Shown: in pieces, positions 9,577 through 19,703 of the stretch | Numbering within the stretch: position 1 is the stretch's first letter | Layout of the letters: the number at the start of each line of letters is the position of its first letter | Assembly: GCA_949285025.1 (NCBI GenBank) | Contig: CASDXG010000030.1 | Span: 1-64,000, forward strand | Reading direction: 5' to 3' | Source: an uncultured Bacteroides sp. | GTDB taxonomy: Bacteria; Bacteroidota; Bacteroidia; Bacteroidales; Bacteroidaceae | Length of the DNA stretch: 64,000 nucleotides | The notes under the pieces: generated by a model | The model's database searches: none | Told to the model about the DNA's origin: nothing | The model's input: the letters and a program-made list of their open reading frames with translations, nothing else | Position numbers and translations under genes: made by a program

Positions 9577-10242
9577 ATGAAACGACGGGAATTTATTAAA
9601 TATTCAGCAACGGCTTTAACTGCAGCTGTGCTTTCAAATGCAGTGAAGGCTGAGAAGCGTTTTGAAAATCATGATATGAGTGTCGAACAAAAAAATAAAG
9701 GGAATAAAATGAAGATCGTAGTATTGACCGGGAGTCCTCGCCATAATGGAAATTCAGCAATTCTTGCTGAACAATTTATAAAAGGGGCACAAGAGAAAGG
9801 GCACGAGGTGTTTCGTTTCGATTGTGCGTTTAAGCATGTAGAACCTTGTCGGGCTTGTAACCGTTGCGGCATGAATGGTGTTTGTATTTATAATGACGAT
9901 TTTGTGAAACTTCGTCCTCATCTTATTTCGGCAGATATGGTGGTATTTGCTACTCCTATGTATTATTTTGGTGTATCAACACAATTGAAACGTGTAATAG
10001 ATCGCTTCTATGCCGTTAACGGCCTGATTAAGGGAGTTCCGAAAAAGGCAGCTTTTCTGATGACTTATGCCGACACTGCCCGTGAGGAGGCCGAGCCTAT
10101 GCTCTGTCATTACCGTACGCTGTTGAAGTATTTGGGATGGAGTAGTGTGGGAGAGGTCGTGGCTTCCGGTGTGTGGATGGCCGGAGCTGTTAAAGATACA
10201 GAATATCCGCAGCAGGCTTATCGGTTGGGTAAGAGTTTGTGA
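9577..10242 (+). CDS. Tat-exported NAD(P)H-dependent FMN reductase / flavodoxin-fold protein
   Basis: A 221-residue protein. The N-terminus is a twin-arginine signal (MKRREFIKYSATALTAAVLS, cut near residue 25). It is followed by an FMN-reductase fold with the FMN phosphate loop VVLTGSPRHNGNS and a cysteine cluster in PCRACNRCGMNGVC. The C-terminal half has the flavin motif FATPMYYFGVS. Tat export would allow the folded flavoprotein to cross the membrane. An internal ATG at 9709 (MKIVVLTGSPR) could give a cytosolic form. It lies 61 bases after AraC copy 2. The substrate is unknown; reductive quinone or iron reduction are possibilities. Confidence 0.85.
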   Translation: MKRREFIKYSATALTAAVLSNAVKAEKRFENHDMSVEQKNKGNKMKIVVLTGSPRHNGNSAILAEQFIKGAQEKGHEVFRFDCAFKHVEPCRACNRCGMNGVCIYNDDFVKLRPHLISADMVVFATPMYYFGVSTQLKRVIDRFYAVNGLIKGVPKKAAFLMTYADTAREEAEPMLCHYRTLLKYLGWSSVGEVVASGVWMAGAVKDTEYPQQAYRLGKSL

Positions 10243-10400
10243 TTCGTTAGCCTGAACGGATATGAAGAAGCTTTGTTTGATGTTAATCGGCAAGGTGTCC
10301 GGTATGTTGCCATTATTGCTACAGAATGGTGACAGATATGGAGGAGTAGATGTTTGTAAGCGGGAATTTTCTCCGGAGAAGTATTATTATTAATTAATGA

Positions 10401-10991
10401 ATGAATATGAAAAGAATTATGTTGGTTATTGCTGCAGTAATGATGATGTGTGTTACTGTCAGTGCTCAAAAAAATGGAAAAGGAAAAATGGAATCGTCTG
10501 GAATCCTGGTCGCATATTTTTCGGCCACAGGAACAACGGCCGGAGTTGCTCGGGATATTGCAGAGATAACCGGAGGAAAATTGTATGCGATTGTTCCGCA
10601 AATAGCTTATACTTCTGCCGATTTGAATTGGAATGATAAGCAATCGCGCAGTTCGGTGGAAATGAGTGATTCAGAAGTTCGTCCCGGCATAAAAAGTGGA
10701 AAAGAAGAGTTTTCTGTTTATGATGTGGTATTTATCGGGTATCCGATATGGTGGAATCAGGCACCACGCATTATCAATACATTTATAGAGAGTGCTAACT
10801 GGGAAGGGAAAATCCTTATCCCTTTTGCAACGTCAGGTGGGAGCGGGATAGAAAACAGTGTAAAAATGTTGAGAAAAACTTATCCGAAATTAAATTGGAA
10901 GGATGGAAAACTATTGAATAGAGCAGATAAGGAGATACTGCAGAAATGGGTTGATACTTTTGAGTTGAAAGAAAGCTTTTCTCAAAAATGA
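10401..10991 (+). CDS. Secreted flavodoxin
   Basis: A 196-residue flavodoxin-family protein with a Sec-type signal peptide (MKRIMLVIAAVMMMCVTVSAQ, cleavage after the Ala-Gln region). The FMN-binding loop is LVAYFSATGTTAGVA. Later flavodoxin blocks include VVFIGYPIWWNQAPR and PFATSGGSGIENS. An export signal on a flavodoxin is unusual. With the preceding Tat-type flavoprotein it suggests a periplasmic or envelope-associated redox activity. It is 158 bases after that gene and ends at a terminator. The in-frame ATG at 10407 could be the true start. Confidence 0.87.
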   Translation: MNMKRIMLVIAAVMMMCVTVSAQKNGKGKMESSGILVAYFSATGTTAGVARDIAEITGGKLYAIVPQIAYTSADLNWNDKQSRSSVEMSDSEVRPGIKSGKEEFSVYDVVFIGYPIWWNQAPRIINTFIESANWEGKILIPFATSGGSGIENSVKMLRKTYPKLNWKDGKLLNRADKEILQKWVDTFELKESFSQK

Positions 10992-11027
10992 CTCGATATT
11001 TTTGATAAATATAGTACTTGTATGTAG

Positions 11028-11070
11028 AAAAAGTCCCGACGCTTTATACAGGATGTCGGGACTTTTTTTA
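11028..11070. terminator. Bidirectional terminator
   Basis: An 11-bp stem (AAAGTCCCGAC at 11030-11040 with GTCGGGACTTT at 11055-11065) is flanked by A and T runs. It separates the convergent flavodoxin and GH2 genes. Confidence 0.88.
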
Positions 11071-11103
11071 TGTAATTAATTCTTCTTTTTTTGATAGTGG
11101 TTG

Positions 11104-13899
11104 TTATTGGGGGAATATCCTTTGTAATGTTTCCATGTCGATTTCATATTCCGGTTTGAATTTATCCGAAGCCATGTATTCCAAAAGACTTTGTTTGAAT
11201 TGGGAAATGGCAGGCCGGTTTTCCAAATCAGTATTGAGATCTACACTACATACCATCAGTTTCCCTTTACCGACTTTCCCTTCAAATAATATTCCCAGCT
11301 TACGGTTTTTAAACCAATCATCGATAATGTATATGAGTGGCCGGAATTCATGTGGAAAGTCGTCCATTATCATGGCATTACAATTCACGGCAATATCTTT
11401 CCATTGGAAATCGGAATATCCGTTGTTGGGGAAAGATGCAAAAACCGGATGTGAAGGATCGCATAAGAATCCTAATGTTTGTGGGGGAGCATTGTAAGTC
11501 CATGCCGTATTCCAGAAGATGGGAGTAAAGGCCGTCCGGATATTTCCTCCTTTTTCTTGAGCGATTTTTCCGTACGAAAGCAATAAAACGTTTTCTCCTT
11601 TCTCCAGCATTGCTTTTGCCTGACTCAGATTGTCTGTGACAGAAGGCATTTGGTTAATGACTTTTTTCTTGGCCGGGTAAACCCAAATATGCCAGCTGTT
11701 TGTGATATCGGAGCCTTTTATTCCGGCTTTTAATGTCAGTTGGGTCGCATCGGAAATGCTGTTTAGAGGGAATTCAATATGTCCTATTTTAATATTATTC
11801 CCGATGGGTAAGTCAGTCTGGAAGCGTCCTGATTTTATTTCTTTCTCGTTTGAGGTTTCAAGGGTCCATATAATTGTTGCATCTTTTAGAGGATTCTCTC
11901 CGAAATGGGCGAATTCCAAATCGGCTTTAAATTGCTCATTATTGTTCCATATAAGCTTATTCATTCTCACAAGCGGCACGGTCTGGTTACAGAAAGAGCT
12001 GAATTCCTTTTCGTCCACATAACCCTTATTACCCCAAAAAGCATTGAGGATTCCTACTAAAGCGGTCCCTTGTCCGGGAAAGTCGTGTAAATCTAACAAT
12101 TGAAATCCTGCGAATCCCGGTGTACGCAAAGCTGCTTCGATATCCATTTTATAGCATAACGTTTGCAGACGTCCGGAAGCGTAAAGAAATTTTTCTGCCA
12201 TGTCTCCCAGACCGTTTTCGTGTAGTGTTTCTTGGAAAATCTCGAAGTTCTTGGCTTTCAATACTCCTGTGTATTTGTTTATTTCCTTGAAATCCGGGTA
12301 TACACACCATTGACCGACTTCATGACTCACGGTAGGCCGGTCTTTCAGAATAGATTCTTTAAAATCATAATCGGTGCGAGGTATATTGGTGTTCAGTATA
12401 TTTTGTATTTTCCCTATGCCTCCTATGCGTGGCCAGTCTGTGCTAAAGTAATCGGCAGCTGGGATTTGTGGCCATCCGGAAGCACCGGTATAAATTCGTC
12501 GGCCGTCAATCTTTTTCCAGTATGTTACTAAATTGTCCAGATAGGTCGTCTGATTGTTTCCTGAAGGTTCATTGCCATATGCGAAAAAGCAGAAAGACGG
12601 GTGGTTGCCATATTCGTTTAATATGCGTTCACTTTCCGCTTTTATCCAAGCATCTTGCTTGTTCCCATCGCCGATGGAAGTCCATCCTCCGCATTCCACT
12701 TGAAGATAAATGCCAAGACTGTCAGCCGTGTCGAATGCAACTTTCGGCGGGCACCATGAGTGAAAACGTACATGATTCAAACCATAGGCTTTGCAGGTGC
12801 GGTAAATTTTTGTCCAGTATTCTTTATCCATAGCGGGATATCCTGTTTGTGGGAATACACAGCATTCCAGCGTTCCTCGCAGGAAAATACGATGTCCATT
12901 GATATCAAAATGGGTGCCATTGGCCTTCAACTCACGGAATCCGAAGCTTGTTTCCTTTTTGCTGGTGCCTGCAGGAGTAGACAGTACGGCATTCAGTTTG
13001 TAGATATTGGGTGTAAATTCCGACCAAAGTTTAACGCTGTCTTCCCATTCGATGAGTGTCTCAATATATTTTGAATTAGGATTCAGATCTAATTCTTTTC
13101 TGATTTCCGGTTCTCCGCTGGACGTGATATTGAGAGTAAGATGCCCGCTTTCAATTTTTCCGTCTATGAAAACTTTTACGTTTGCTCTTTTATTTTGTGC
13201 ATCGGGATATACTTGTATGTGAGAGATTGCAGCATCAGGGATGGCTTTCATGGAAATATTGCCAATAATACCATTCCAATTAGTTTGGGTGTGGTCGGAA
13301 ATACTATGTGCATTTAAGCCGACATCAACATGTATACGGTTGTCTACTTGTAGGGACAAAAGGTGCTTTCCTGGTTGTAATGACGTAATGGTATATCGGT
13401 GCGGCACTTGTAAGGCATCGGAATGTCCGACTTTTTCTCCGTCAATATATAGTGTCGTTTCCCAATGAGCACGTTCGAACTCAAAACAGATTCTTTTGTC
13501 TTTCCAGGATTCGGGGATTTCAATTTCTTTTTGATACCATGCTACACCTACATAATGCTTGTCAGGATTCAGCCAGAAAGGAACTTTTATGTTTCCTTCA
13601 GTGCGGTATTTTTCATATTCGGGAGCATCGTACCATGAGCGATCTGCGATGTATCCGGTCCATGGCGTATTTATATTGATGTTAAGTCCTTTTCCTTGTT
13701 CTTGTAAGGAGCCCGGCAATTTTATATGTTCTTTTAGCGGTATTTTTGCCCAATTCTCTTTTTCTCCTATATCATTGCTGTCTAATGCGAAAGACCATTC
13801 GCCGGATAAAGAATAGGATTCGTTGTTGTTTGTGTGGCATGCATATAGACAATGCAATAGGAGTGTGAATAGACAAAATTTGATCAATACTTTTTTCAT
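11104..13899 (-). CDS. GH2-family glycoside hydrolase lipoprotein
   Basis: A 931-residue exported glycosidase. I chose the ATG at 13899 because it gives a lipoprotein signal peptide (MKKVLIKFCLFTLLLHCLYAC, lipid on C21); the frame stays open upstream to 13977. A jelly-roll sugar-binding domain (about 80-210) and an immunoglobulin-like domain precede the TIM barrel. The acid/base is E444 in YGNEPSG and the nucleophile E527 in SHEVGQW. The extra C-terminal region ends in a beta-rich domain. Specificity (beta-galactosidase, glucuronidase or other) is not clear. It stands alone, without SusC/SusD neighbours. Confidence 0.88.
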   Translation of the reverse strand: MKKVLIKFCLFTLLLHCLYACHTNNNESYSLSGEWSFALDSNDIGEKENWAKIPLKEHIKLPGSLQEQGKGLNININTPWTGYIADRSWYDAPEYEKYRTEGNIKVPFWLNPDKHYVGVAWYQKEIEIPESWKDKRICFEFERAHWETTLYIDGEKVGHSDALQVPHRYTITSLQPGKHLLSLQVDNRIHVDVGLNAHSISDHTQTNWNGIIGNISMKAIPDAAISHIQVYPDAQNKRANVKVFIDGKIESGHLTLNITSSGEPEIRKELDLNPNSKYIETLIEWEDSVKLWSEFTPNIYKLNAVLSTPAGTSKKETSFGFRELKANGTHFDINGHRIFLRGTLECCVFPQTGYPAMDKEYWTKIYRTCKAYGLNHVRFHSWCPPKVAFDTADSLGIYLQVECGGWTSIGDGNKQDAWIKAESERILNEYGNHPSFCFFAYGNEPSGNNQTTYLDNLVTYWKKIDGRRIYTGASGWPQIPAADYFSTDWPRIGGIGKIQNILNTNIPRTDYDFKESILKDRPTVSHEVGQWCVYPDFKEINKYTGVLKAKNFEIFQETLHENGLGDMAEKFLYASGRLQTLCYKMDIEAALRTPGFAGFQLLDLHDFPGQGTALVGILNAFWGNKGYVDEKEFSSFCNQTVPLVRMNKLIWNNNEQFKADLEFAHFGENPLKDATIIWTLETSNEKEIKSGRFQTDLPIGNNIKIGHIEFPLNSISDATQLTLKAGIKGSDITNSWHIWVYPAKKKVINQMPSVTDNLSQAKAMLEKGENVLLLSYGKIAQEKGGNIRTAFTPIFWNTAWTYNAPPQTLGFLCDPSHPVFASFPNNGYSDFQWKDIAVNCNAMIMDDFPHEFRPLIYIIDDWFKNRKLGILFEGKVGKGKLMVCSVDLNTDLENRPAISQFKQSLLEYMASDKFKPEYEIDMETLQRIFPQ

Positions 13900-13943
13900 G
13901 GTTTCGGCATTTAGGTTTGTAAAATTAATTTGATGCAATATTA

Positions 13944-13951
13944 CAAAATTA
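13944..13951 (-). promoter_or_regulatory. Candidate promoter of the GH2 gene
   Basis: On the minus strand TAATTTTG matches TAnnTTTG, with a TTG 23 bases upstream (CAA at 13975-13977 on the plus strand). A start near 13938 gives a leader of about 38 bases before the chosen ATG. Confidence 0.5.
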
Positions 13952-14020
13952 ATGAGAAATAAAAGATGTTGTGTCAAGTATTTGGAAGAAAATCAGATAA
14001 TCTTTTGTATGAAGAAGTAA

Positions 14021-14072
14021 TAAAAAAACAGCAAGTCCTGAAGTGAGATGCTTTGGACTTGCTGTTTTTTGT
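14021..14072 (-). terminator. Terminator of guaA
   Basis: A 16-bp perfect stem (AAAAAACAGCAAGTCC at 14023-14038 with GGACTTGCTGTTTTTT at 14055-14070). On the minus strand it ends in a T-run just downstream of guaA. Confidence 0.88.
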
Positions 14073-14117
14073 TATAATAAAGAGAATCGTTTTGCTTATG
14101 TTTGAAGTATCTGTGGA

Positions 14118-15641
14118 TTACTCCCACTCGATAGTTGCAGGCGGTTTTGACGAGATATCATAGCAAACGCGGTTAACGCCTTTCACTTTATTGATGATGT
14201 CGTTTGAAACTTTAGCCATGAATTCATAAGGCAAATGTGCCCAGTCGGCTGTCATTGCATCGGTACTTGTTACGGCACGCAGTGCTACAGCGCGTTCGTA
14301 TGTACGTTCATCTCCCATAACGCCTACGCTTTGTACCGGGAGCAAGATGACACCTGCCTGCCATACTTTGTCGTATAGATTCCAGTCGCGAAGCCCTTGA
14401 ATGAATATATCATCGGCATCTTGGAGAATGCGTACTTTTTCTCTCGTAATGTCACCCAATATTCTTACTGCCAATCCGGGTCCCGGGAAGGGATGACGGG
14501 TAATCAGATGTTCGGGCATTCCTAATTCACGTCCTACACGACGCACTTCGTCTTTAAACAATAGCCGCAATGGCTCGCATAGTTTCAGGTTCATTTTTTC
14601 GGGGAGTCCGCCAACGTTGTGGTGACTCTTGATGACTGTTCCGGTGATGGACAGCGATTCAATGCAGTCGGGATAGATAGTGCCTTGCGCCAGCCATTTG
14701 ACATCTTTTATTTTATGCGCTTCTTCATCGAAAACATCAATAAATCCTTTTCCGATAATTTTCCGTTTCTTTTCCGGTTCAGTGACGCCTGCCAGTTCAG
14801 AGAAAAACTTTTCACTTGCATCTACACCGATAACATTCAGTCCGAGACATTCGTAGTCATGAAGTACATTCTTGAACTCGTTTTTGCGGAGCATGCCGTG
14901 ATCGACAAAGATGCAAGTCAGATTTTTCCCGATGGCTTTGTTTAATAGCACGGCAGCTACAGATGAATCAACGCCTCCGCTTAGTCCTAATACAACTTTG
15001 TCGTCACCCAGTTGTGTTTTTAATGAGTTGACCGTTGTTTCGATAAATGAAGCGGCGCTCCAATCCTGCTTTCCTCCACAAATATTTACAACGAAGTTTT
15101 TTAAGAGGAGCGTTCCGTCTTCCGAATGAAATACTTCCGGATGAAACTGTACGCCCCATACTTTTTCTCCTTTTATTTGGTAGGCTGCAACGGAAACTTT
15201 ATCGGTTGAGGCGATAATCTCGAAGTTCTCGGGTACAGAGGTGATGGTATCTCCGTGACTCATCCACACTTGCGATTGTACGCGGACGCCTTTCAGCAGC
15301 GGGTTGTTTTGTTCAAACTTTGCTAAATGAGCCCGTCCGTACTCGCGTGTGTTGGCAGGCTCTACTTTCCCTCCGTTTGTATATGCCATAAACTGTGCGC
15401 CATAGCAGATTCCCAAAATAGGATATTTCCCTCTGAGTTTGCTTAAATCTGTTTTGAATGCCTTCTCATCATAAACAGAAAATGGGCTTCCTGAAAGGAT
15501 AACGCCGATGACTGATGGATCATCATAAGGGAACTTGTTGTATGGAACGATTTCGCAATACGTGTTTAACTCGCGGATACGACGTCCGATCAGTTGCGTC
15601 GTTTGTGAGCCGAAATCAAGAATAATGATTTTTTCCTGCAT
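14118..15641 (-). CDS. guaA: GMP synthase (glutamine-hydrolysing)
   Basis: A 507-residue enzyme that converts XMP to GMP using ATP and glutamine. The glutaminase domain has C79 in GICYGAQ and H167/E169 in QFHPEV. The ATP pyrophosphatase P-loop is SGGVDSS at 221-227. The C-terminal dimerisation domain ends [17 protein letters not shown]. The frame is open upstream to 15899, but the ATG at 15641 ([20 protein letters not shown]) gives the family's normal length. It is divergent from gap, with its own promoter region and terminator. Confidence 0.96.
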   Translation of the reverse strand: MQEKIIILDFGSQTTQLIGRRIRELNTYCEIVPYNKFPYDDPSVIGVILSGSPFSVYDEKAFKTDLSKLRGKYPILGICYGAQFMAYTNGGKVEPANTREYGRAHLAKFEQNNPLLKGVRVQSQVWMSHGDTITSVPENFEIIASTDKVSVAAYQIKGEKVWGVQFHPEVFHSEDGTLLLKNFVVNICGGKQDWSAASFIETTVNSLKTQLGDDKVVLGLSGGVDSSVAAVLLNKAIGKNLTCIFVDHGMLRKNEFKNVLHDYECLGLNVIGVDASEKFFSELAGVTEPEKKRKIIGKGFIDVFDEEAHKIKDVKWLAQGTIYPDCIESLSITGTVIKSHHNVGGLPEKMNLKLCEPLRLLFKDEVRRVGRELGMPEHLITRHPFPGPGLAVRILGDITREKVRILQDADDIFIQGLRDWNLYDKVWQAGVILLPVQSVGVMGDERTYERAVALRAVTSTDAMTADWAHLPYEFMAKVSNDIINKVKGVNRVCYDISSKPPATIEWE

Positions 15642-15675
15642 ATTGTGTACGTTATAATAATAAATCTTTTGTTGG

Positions 15676-15683
15676 CAAAGGTA
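15676..15683 (-). promoter_or_regulatory. Candidate -7 box of guaA
   Basis: TACCTTTG on the minus strand matches TAnnTTTG. It is 35 bases upstream of the guaA ATG, with no clear -33 TTTG. Confidence 0.45.
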
Positions 15684-15909
15684 CTTAGAATTTTCGAAAA
15701 ATGGCGTTACAGTGTATAAAATATAACGGCGTATTGTGAGTTTATCCGATAAAACTTTTCGATTTGCCGGCATATTTTGTGATAAAGCTTTCCGGCTTTT
15801 GTAGAAAAGAATGTCTTGTTTGGAATAAAGGGGGAGAGGATTAAGAAAGTTGAAACTTTTTTTTGCTAAATTTGTATTGTATCCATATAAGATATTCAAA
15901 AGAAATTCT

Positions 15910-15917
15910 TATTTTTG
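15910..15917 (+). promoter_or_regulatory. Candidate -7 box of gap
   Basis: TATTTTTG on the plus strand matches TAnnTTTG and would give a leader of about 100 bases. A second match, TAAATTTG, lies at 15868-15875, so gap may have tandem starts. Confidence 0.5.
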
Positions 15918-16018
15918 CATCGCATTTGAGAAAGTAGAGAACGGCGGTTAAGTTCTTGAAAGCTCTTGCATTGGGATAGCAATTATTTAGATGTTTATTA
16001 TACAACTTTTAAAATTAA

Positions 16019-17035
<1,017 letters not shown>

Positions 17036-17063
17036 TCTGCGGTAGAAGATATATGGAAATACG

Positions 17064-17093
17064 AGGCTGTCCGAAACGGACAGCCTTTTTTTT
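17064..17093 (+). terminator. Terminator of gap
   Basis: A 10-bp perfect stem (AGGCTGTCCG at 17064-17073, CGGACAGCCT at 17077-17086) with an AAA loop, followed by eight Ts. Confidence 0.93.
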
Positions 17094-17204
17094 GTTATTG
17101 GTTTTGAATATATTTTTTTATTTGGAGGGCGTAATCAGAGAAAGCTTTCCTTTTTATTTGTATTATTCGATAAAAGATACTACCTTTGTCCCCGCTTTAA
17201 GGTT

Positions 17205-17278
<74 letters not shown>

Positions 17279-17304
17279 CTGCTACATTTTTCTTTTTTAT
17301 GGTC

Positions 17305-17378
17305 GGTTTCGTAGCTCAACTGGATAGAGCATCGCCCTTCTAAGGCGAGGGTTTCGGGTTCGAATCCCGACGAAATCA
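17305..17378 (+). tRNA. tRNA-Arg (anticodon TCT), copy 2
   Basis: A second 74-nt cloverleaf, 26 bases after the first. The acceptor is GGTTTCG/CGAAATC, the anticodon loop CTTCTAA with TCT at 17339-17341, and the T-arm CGGG TTCGAAT CCCG. It differs from copy 1 in the acceptor, the T-stem and part of the D-loop, so it is a diverged rather than a fresh duplicate. No CCA is encoded. Confidence 0.94.
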
Positions 17379-17437
17379 CTCATACTTTTGGGCATGAGTG
17401 ATAATGACAAGGGAAATCTTTTAAGAAGATGTTTTGC

Positions 17438-17485
17438 AGATTATTTTTGAGCGCAAGAGGTGCTTGAAAATAATCTTTTTCTTTT
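17438..17485 (+). terminator. Terminator after the tRNA pair
   Basis: AGATTATTTTTGAGC (17438-17452) pairs with GCTTGAAAATAATCT (17462-17476), with two G-U pairs, and is followed by TTTTCTTTTT. It fits the end of the tRNA transcript. Confidence 0.75.
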
Positions 17486-17569
17486 TAAGCAAGTATGGGC
17501 TTTAAAAGAAACGAAGTTCCCGGCCTTTTTGGGAAAGGCTTGTATTCTTTTATGGAGAAGTTGACAGGC

Positions 17570-18490
17570 TTATGACTTGATGTAGCTGGTGTATTGTTCA
17601 ATAAAACGGTTGAAGTTTCTATGGTGCATAAGGAGTTTCTCGAAAATGAGAATACCAAGTATTGCACACAATATGCCCAATATTACATCAATGATGTAAT
17701 GATGTCCGCTATATACCGCAGTGAACCAGATGCCACACATAATAATTGCGAATACGATACATAACCATTTGGGGCATTTCGCCTTGATGGCGTAATAGAG
17801 GGTAACGACCATGTATGCTGAATGTAGAGAAGGAACAGCAGCAAATACATTGGAATTCCGCGCATATAGTCCATTGAATATGGATAAACCCGTTATTTCA
17901 TCGAATCTTCCCAGTCCGGCGACATCTCCGGGTGTATTCAGAATTGCTTCAAAACCATAATGCATTACATACCAAGGGGGAGCGGCAGGGTGGATGTAAT
18001 ATCCGATAAAGCCTATTAGATTGACGAATAGAAATACTAAGGAAAACCGGATGTACATGTTTCTTTTCTTTGCAAAATAAAGTCCCAATCCGAACAGAAT
18101 GGGAACAGGTACCCAACAGAGGTAGAAGATTCCAGCCATGAAATCCATAATTGGCCAGTTATGTTGTTGGAAAAACTCATTGGGTGTCAGTATGCCTTGT
18201 GCCGTTGTCAGGCCGAATAATTCCTTTTCTGTTTCATACAATCTTTGAATATCGATGGTGTTGACTTCGTAATTGGGTATGATGCGCATCCAGTCGTAAG
18301 ATATTCCAAAGAGAGCAAAGGGTATTAATGCAATGACTAATTGCCTGGTCGTTTTGCACAGCAGAAACAAAGCTGCCATTGTGATGCCCATAATGATATG
18401 CTCCGGGCGGAGACCGATGAATAAGAATGTGGCAAGTATCCACAGTGTAAGCAGGAAAAGAAATATAATGGTTTCTTTTTTTGATGGCAT
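17570..18490 (-). CDS. PAP2/AUR1-type inositol phosphorylceramide synthase (predicted)
   Basis: A 306-residue multi-spanning membrane protein of the PAP2 superfamily. It has the AUR1-like blocks YYIHPAAPPW (about 164-173), PSLHSAY with H223, and SGHHYIID with H263/H264 and D268. Relatives in Bacteroides inositol-lipid clusters transfer phosphoinositol from phosphatidylinositol to ceramide. It is the last gene of a minus-strand operon with a CDP-alcohol transferase, a GtrA-like protein and a PgpA-like phosphatase. That context supports this role over a generic lipid phosphatase. It starts 30 bases after the transferase gene. Confidence 0.82.
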   Translation of the reverse strand: MPSKKETIIFLFLLTLWILATFLFIGLRPEHIIMGITMAALFLLCKTTRQLVIALIPFALFGISYDWMRIIPNYEVNTIDIQRLYETEKELFGLTTAQGILTPNEFFQQHNWPIMDFMAGIFYLCWVPVPILFGLGLYFAKKRNMYIRFSLVFLFVNLIGFIGYYIHPAAPPWYVMHYGFEAILNTPGDVAGLGRFDEITGLSIFNGLYARNSNVFAAVPSLHSAYMVVTLYYAIKAKCPKWLCIVFAIIMCGIWFTAVYSGHHYIIDVILGILCAILGILIFEKLLMHHRNFNRFIEQYTSYIKS

Positions 18491-18520
18491 TGTGTTCAGA
18501 AAATTAGGGATGTTTGGAAA

Positions 18521-19207
18521 TTATTTTTTATTGATAAGTTGTCGTCGGCTGTATTCAATTCGCGCAAAGGCTGTAATATTGGCAAAAATAGCAATAAACG
18601 CCATTGGAATAATAAGAATAAGCATCGGGTCAAAAGTCAGGCCGTTGCTACAGGTTGCTGTTATTCCGCAGATCATTAAGCCGAGACTGGTTAATACAAC
18701 ACGTTCGGGACGTTGCATAAATCCTATTTTACATTCAAGTCCCAAACCTTCAGCTCTTGCACGGACATAGCTGACCATTAGTGAGCCGACAAGGGCTGCG
18801 AATGTGATGACCGCACCGATCGGATATTTATGTGCGATTAAACAAAAGAAAATTCCTCCAAGTGTGACCAGTTCGCTGTAACGGTCAAGGACAGAATCAT
18901 ACATTGCTCCGAATGTGGAAGCCATATTCCCTATTCTGGCTACTTGGCCGTCCATCATGTCGAAAAGAGAAGATAAGAGGATTATTCCTCCGGCCCATCC
19001 GATAGCTTTGTACGGATTGTCGTCAGGATGCATGCCGGCATAGACCAGAATGCCTGCCCCTGTTAAGTTTCCTAAGAAGCCGATTGTCGTTACGAGATTA
19101 GGAGTTATGCCTATTTTTATCATTCCGTGTATGACAGGATTGATGATCTTATAAATTAATTGCTGGAATGAATCGCGTATTTTTTTTACTCGTTTTTTAA
19201 TTTCCAT
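18521..19207 (-). CDS. CDP-alcohol phosphatidyltransferase (predicted phosphatidylinositol-phosphate synthase)
   Basis: A 228-residue membrane enzyme with the complete CDP-alcohol transferase signature: D83xxDG(86-87)xxAR(90-91), eight residues, G100xxxD104xxxD108. Five or six membrane helices are likely. In the Bacteroides inositol-lipid pathway the homologue joins CDP-diacylglycerol to inositol-1-phosphate. Phosphatidylglycerol-phosphate synthase is a possible alternative from sequence alone. The flanking AUR1-like and PgpA-like genes favour the inositol role. It is 1 base from the GtrA-like gene. Confidence 0.82.
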   Translation of the reverse strand: MEIKKRVKKIRDSFQQLIYKIINPVIHGMIKIGITPNLVTTIGFLGNLTGAGILVYAGMHPDDNPYKAIGWAGGIILLSSLFDMMDGQVARIGNMASTFGAMYDSVLDRYSELVTLGGIFFCLIAHKYPIGAVITFAALVGSLMVSYVRARAEGLGLECKIGFMQRPERVVLTSLGLMICGITATCSNGLTFDPMLILIIPMAFIAIFANITAFARIEYSRRQLINKK

Positions 19208-19208
19208 G

Positions 19209-19703
19209 TTAGCTTTTAATTTTATTGATTTTATTTTTGATGAGATTATTCAGGTGCGAATTTCTAAAGACAAAGATTCTATGCAAATTATAATTCCATA
19301 AAACAGCTACAATTACGGAAATGATAATTTTAGAAGTGATAAATGCTGTTGAATCTGATATCTTGATTATGTCGTTCTGCCGTATTAATAGTTCGGTAAG
19401 AACAAATGTTCCTCCGGAATTCAAACCGATGCTTCCTATCCATACCAGAATGTATTTGAAGAAGACATTTGTAAGTTTGCAGTCTTTAGTGCGGAAAGCC
19501 CATTTATAATTGATGGCGCAATTGAGAATACCTCCTGTTACAGAACCTGCAATTGTAGCGTACATATAGTATAAGCCGAATCCTTGATTTAATATGATGG
19601 AAAGAGTAAAATCAACGATTGTGGCAATTTGGGCCGATATTTGTGCCCGGATGAACGTATATAAGCCTTTGCCTTTGCAGATTGTGATGAGAGAGTTTTT
19701 CAC
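19209..19703 (-). CDS. GtrA-like membrane protein
   Basis: A 164-residue protein with four hydrophobic helices and the GtrA-family pattern ([16 protein letters not shown] near the start, [10 protein letters not shown] in the middle, [10 protein letters not shown] near the end). Family members act in moving polyprenyl-linked sugars or other lipid-linked groups across the inner membrane. It overlaps the PgpA-like gene by 4 bases and abuts the CDP-alcohol transferase. I infer a possible lipid-flipping role in the inositol-lipid pathway, which is not established. Confidence 0.78.
   Translation of the reverse strand: MKNSLITICKGKGLYTFIRAQISAQIATIVDFTLSIILNQGFGLYYMYATIAGSVTGGILNCAINYKWAFRTKDCKLTNVFFKYILVWIGSIGLNSGGTFVLTELLIRQNDIIKISDSTAFITSKIIISVIVAVLWNYNLHRIFVFRNSHLNNLIKNKINKIKS

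Noticed and set aside
10218..10643. A 141-residue minus-strand frame spanning the start of the secreted flavodoxin
   Set aside because: It overlaps a clear signal peptide and FMN-binding frame on the plus strand and looks low in complexity.
13900..13977. Upstream extension of the GH2 frame
   Set aside because: It would bury the lipoprotein signal peptide that begins at 13899 and crosses the candidate -7 box.
15642..15899. 86-codon N-terminal extension of GuaA
   Set aside because: GuaA homologues start at [11 protein letters not shown]; the extension lies over the promoter region and has no family match.
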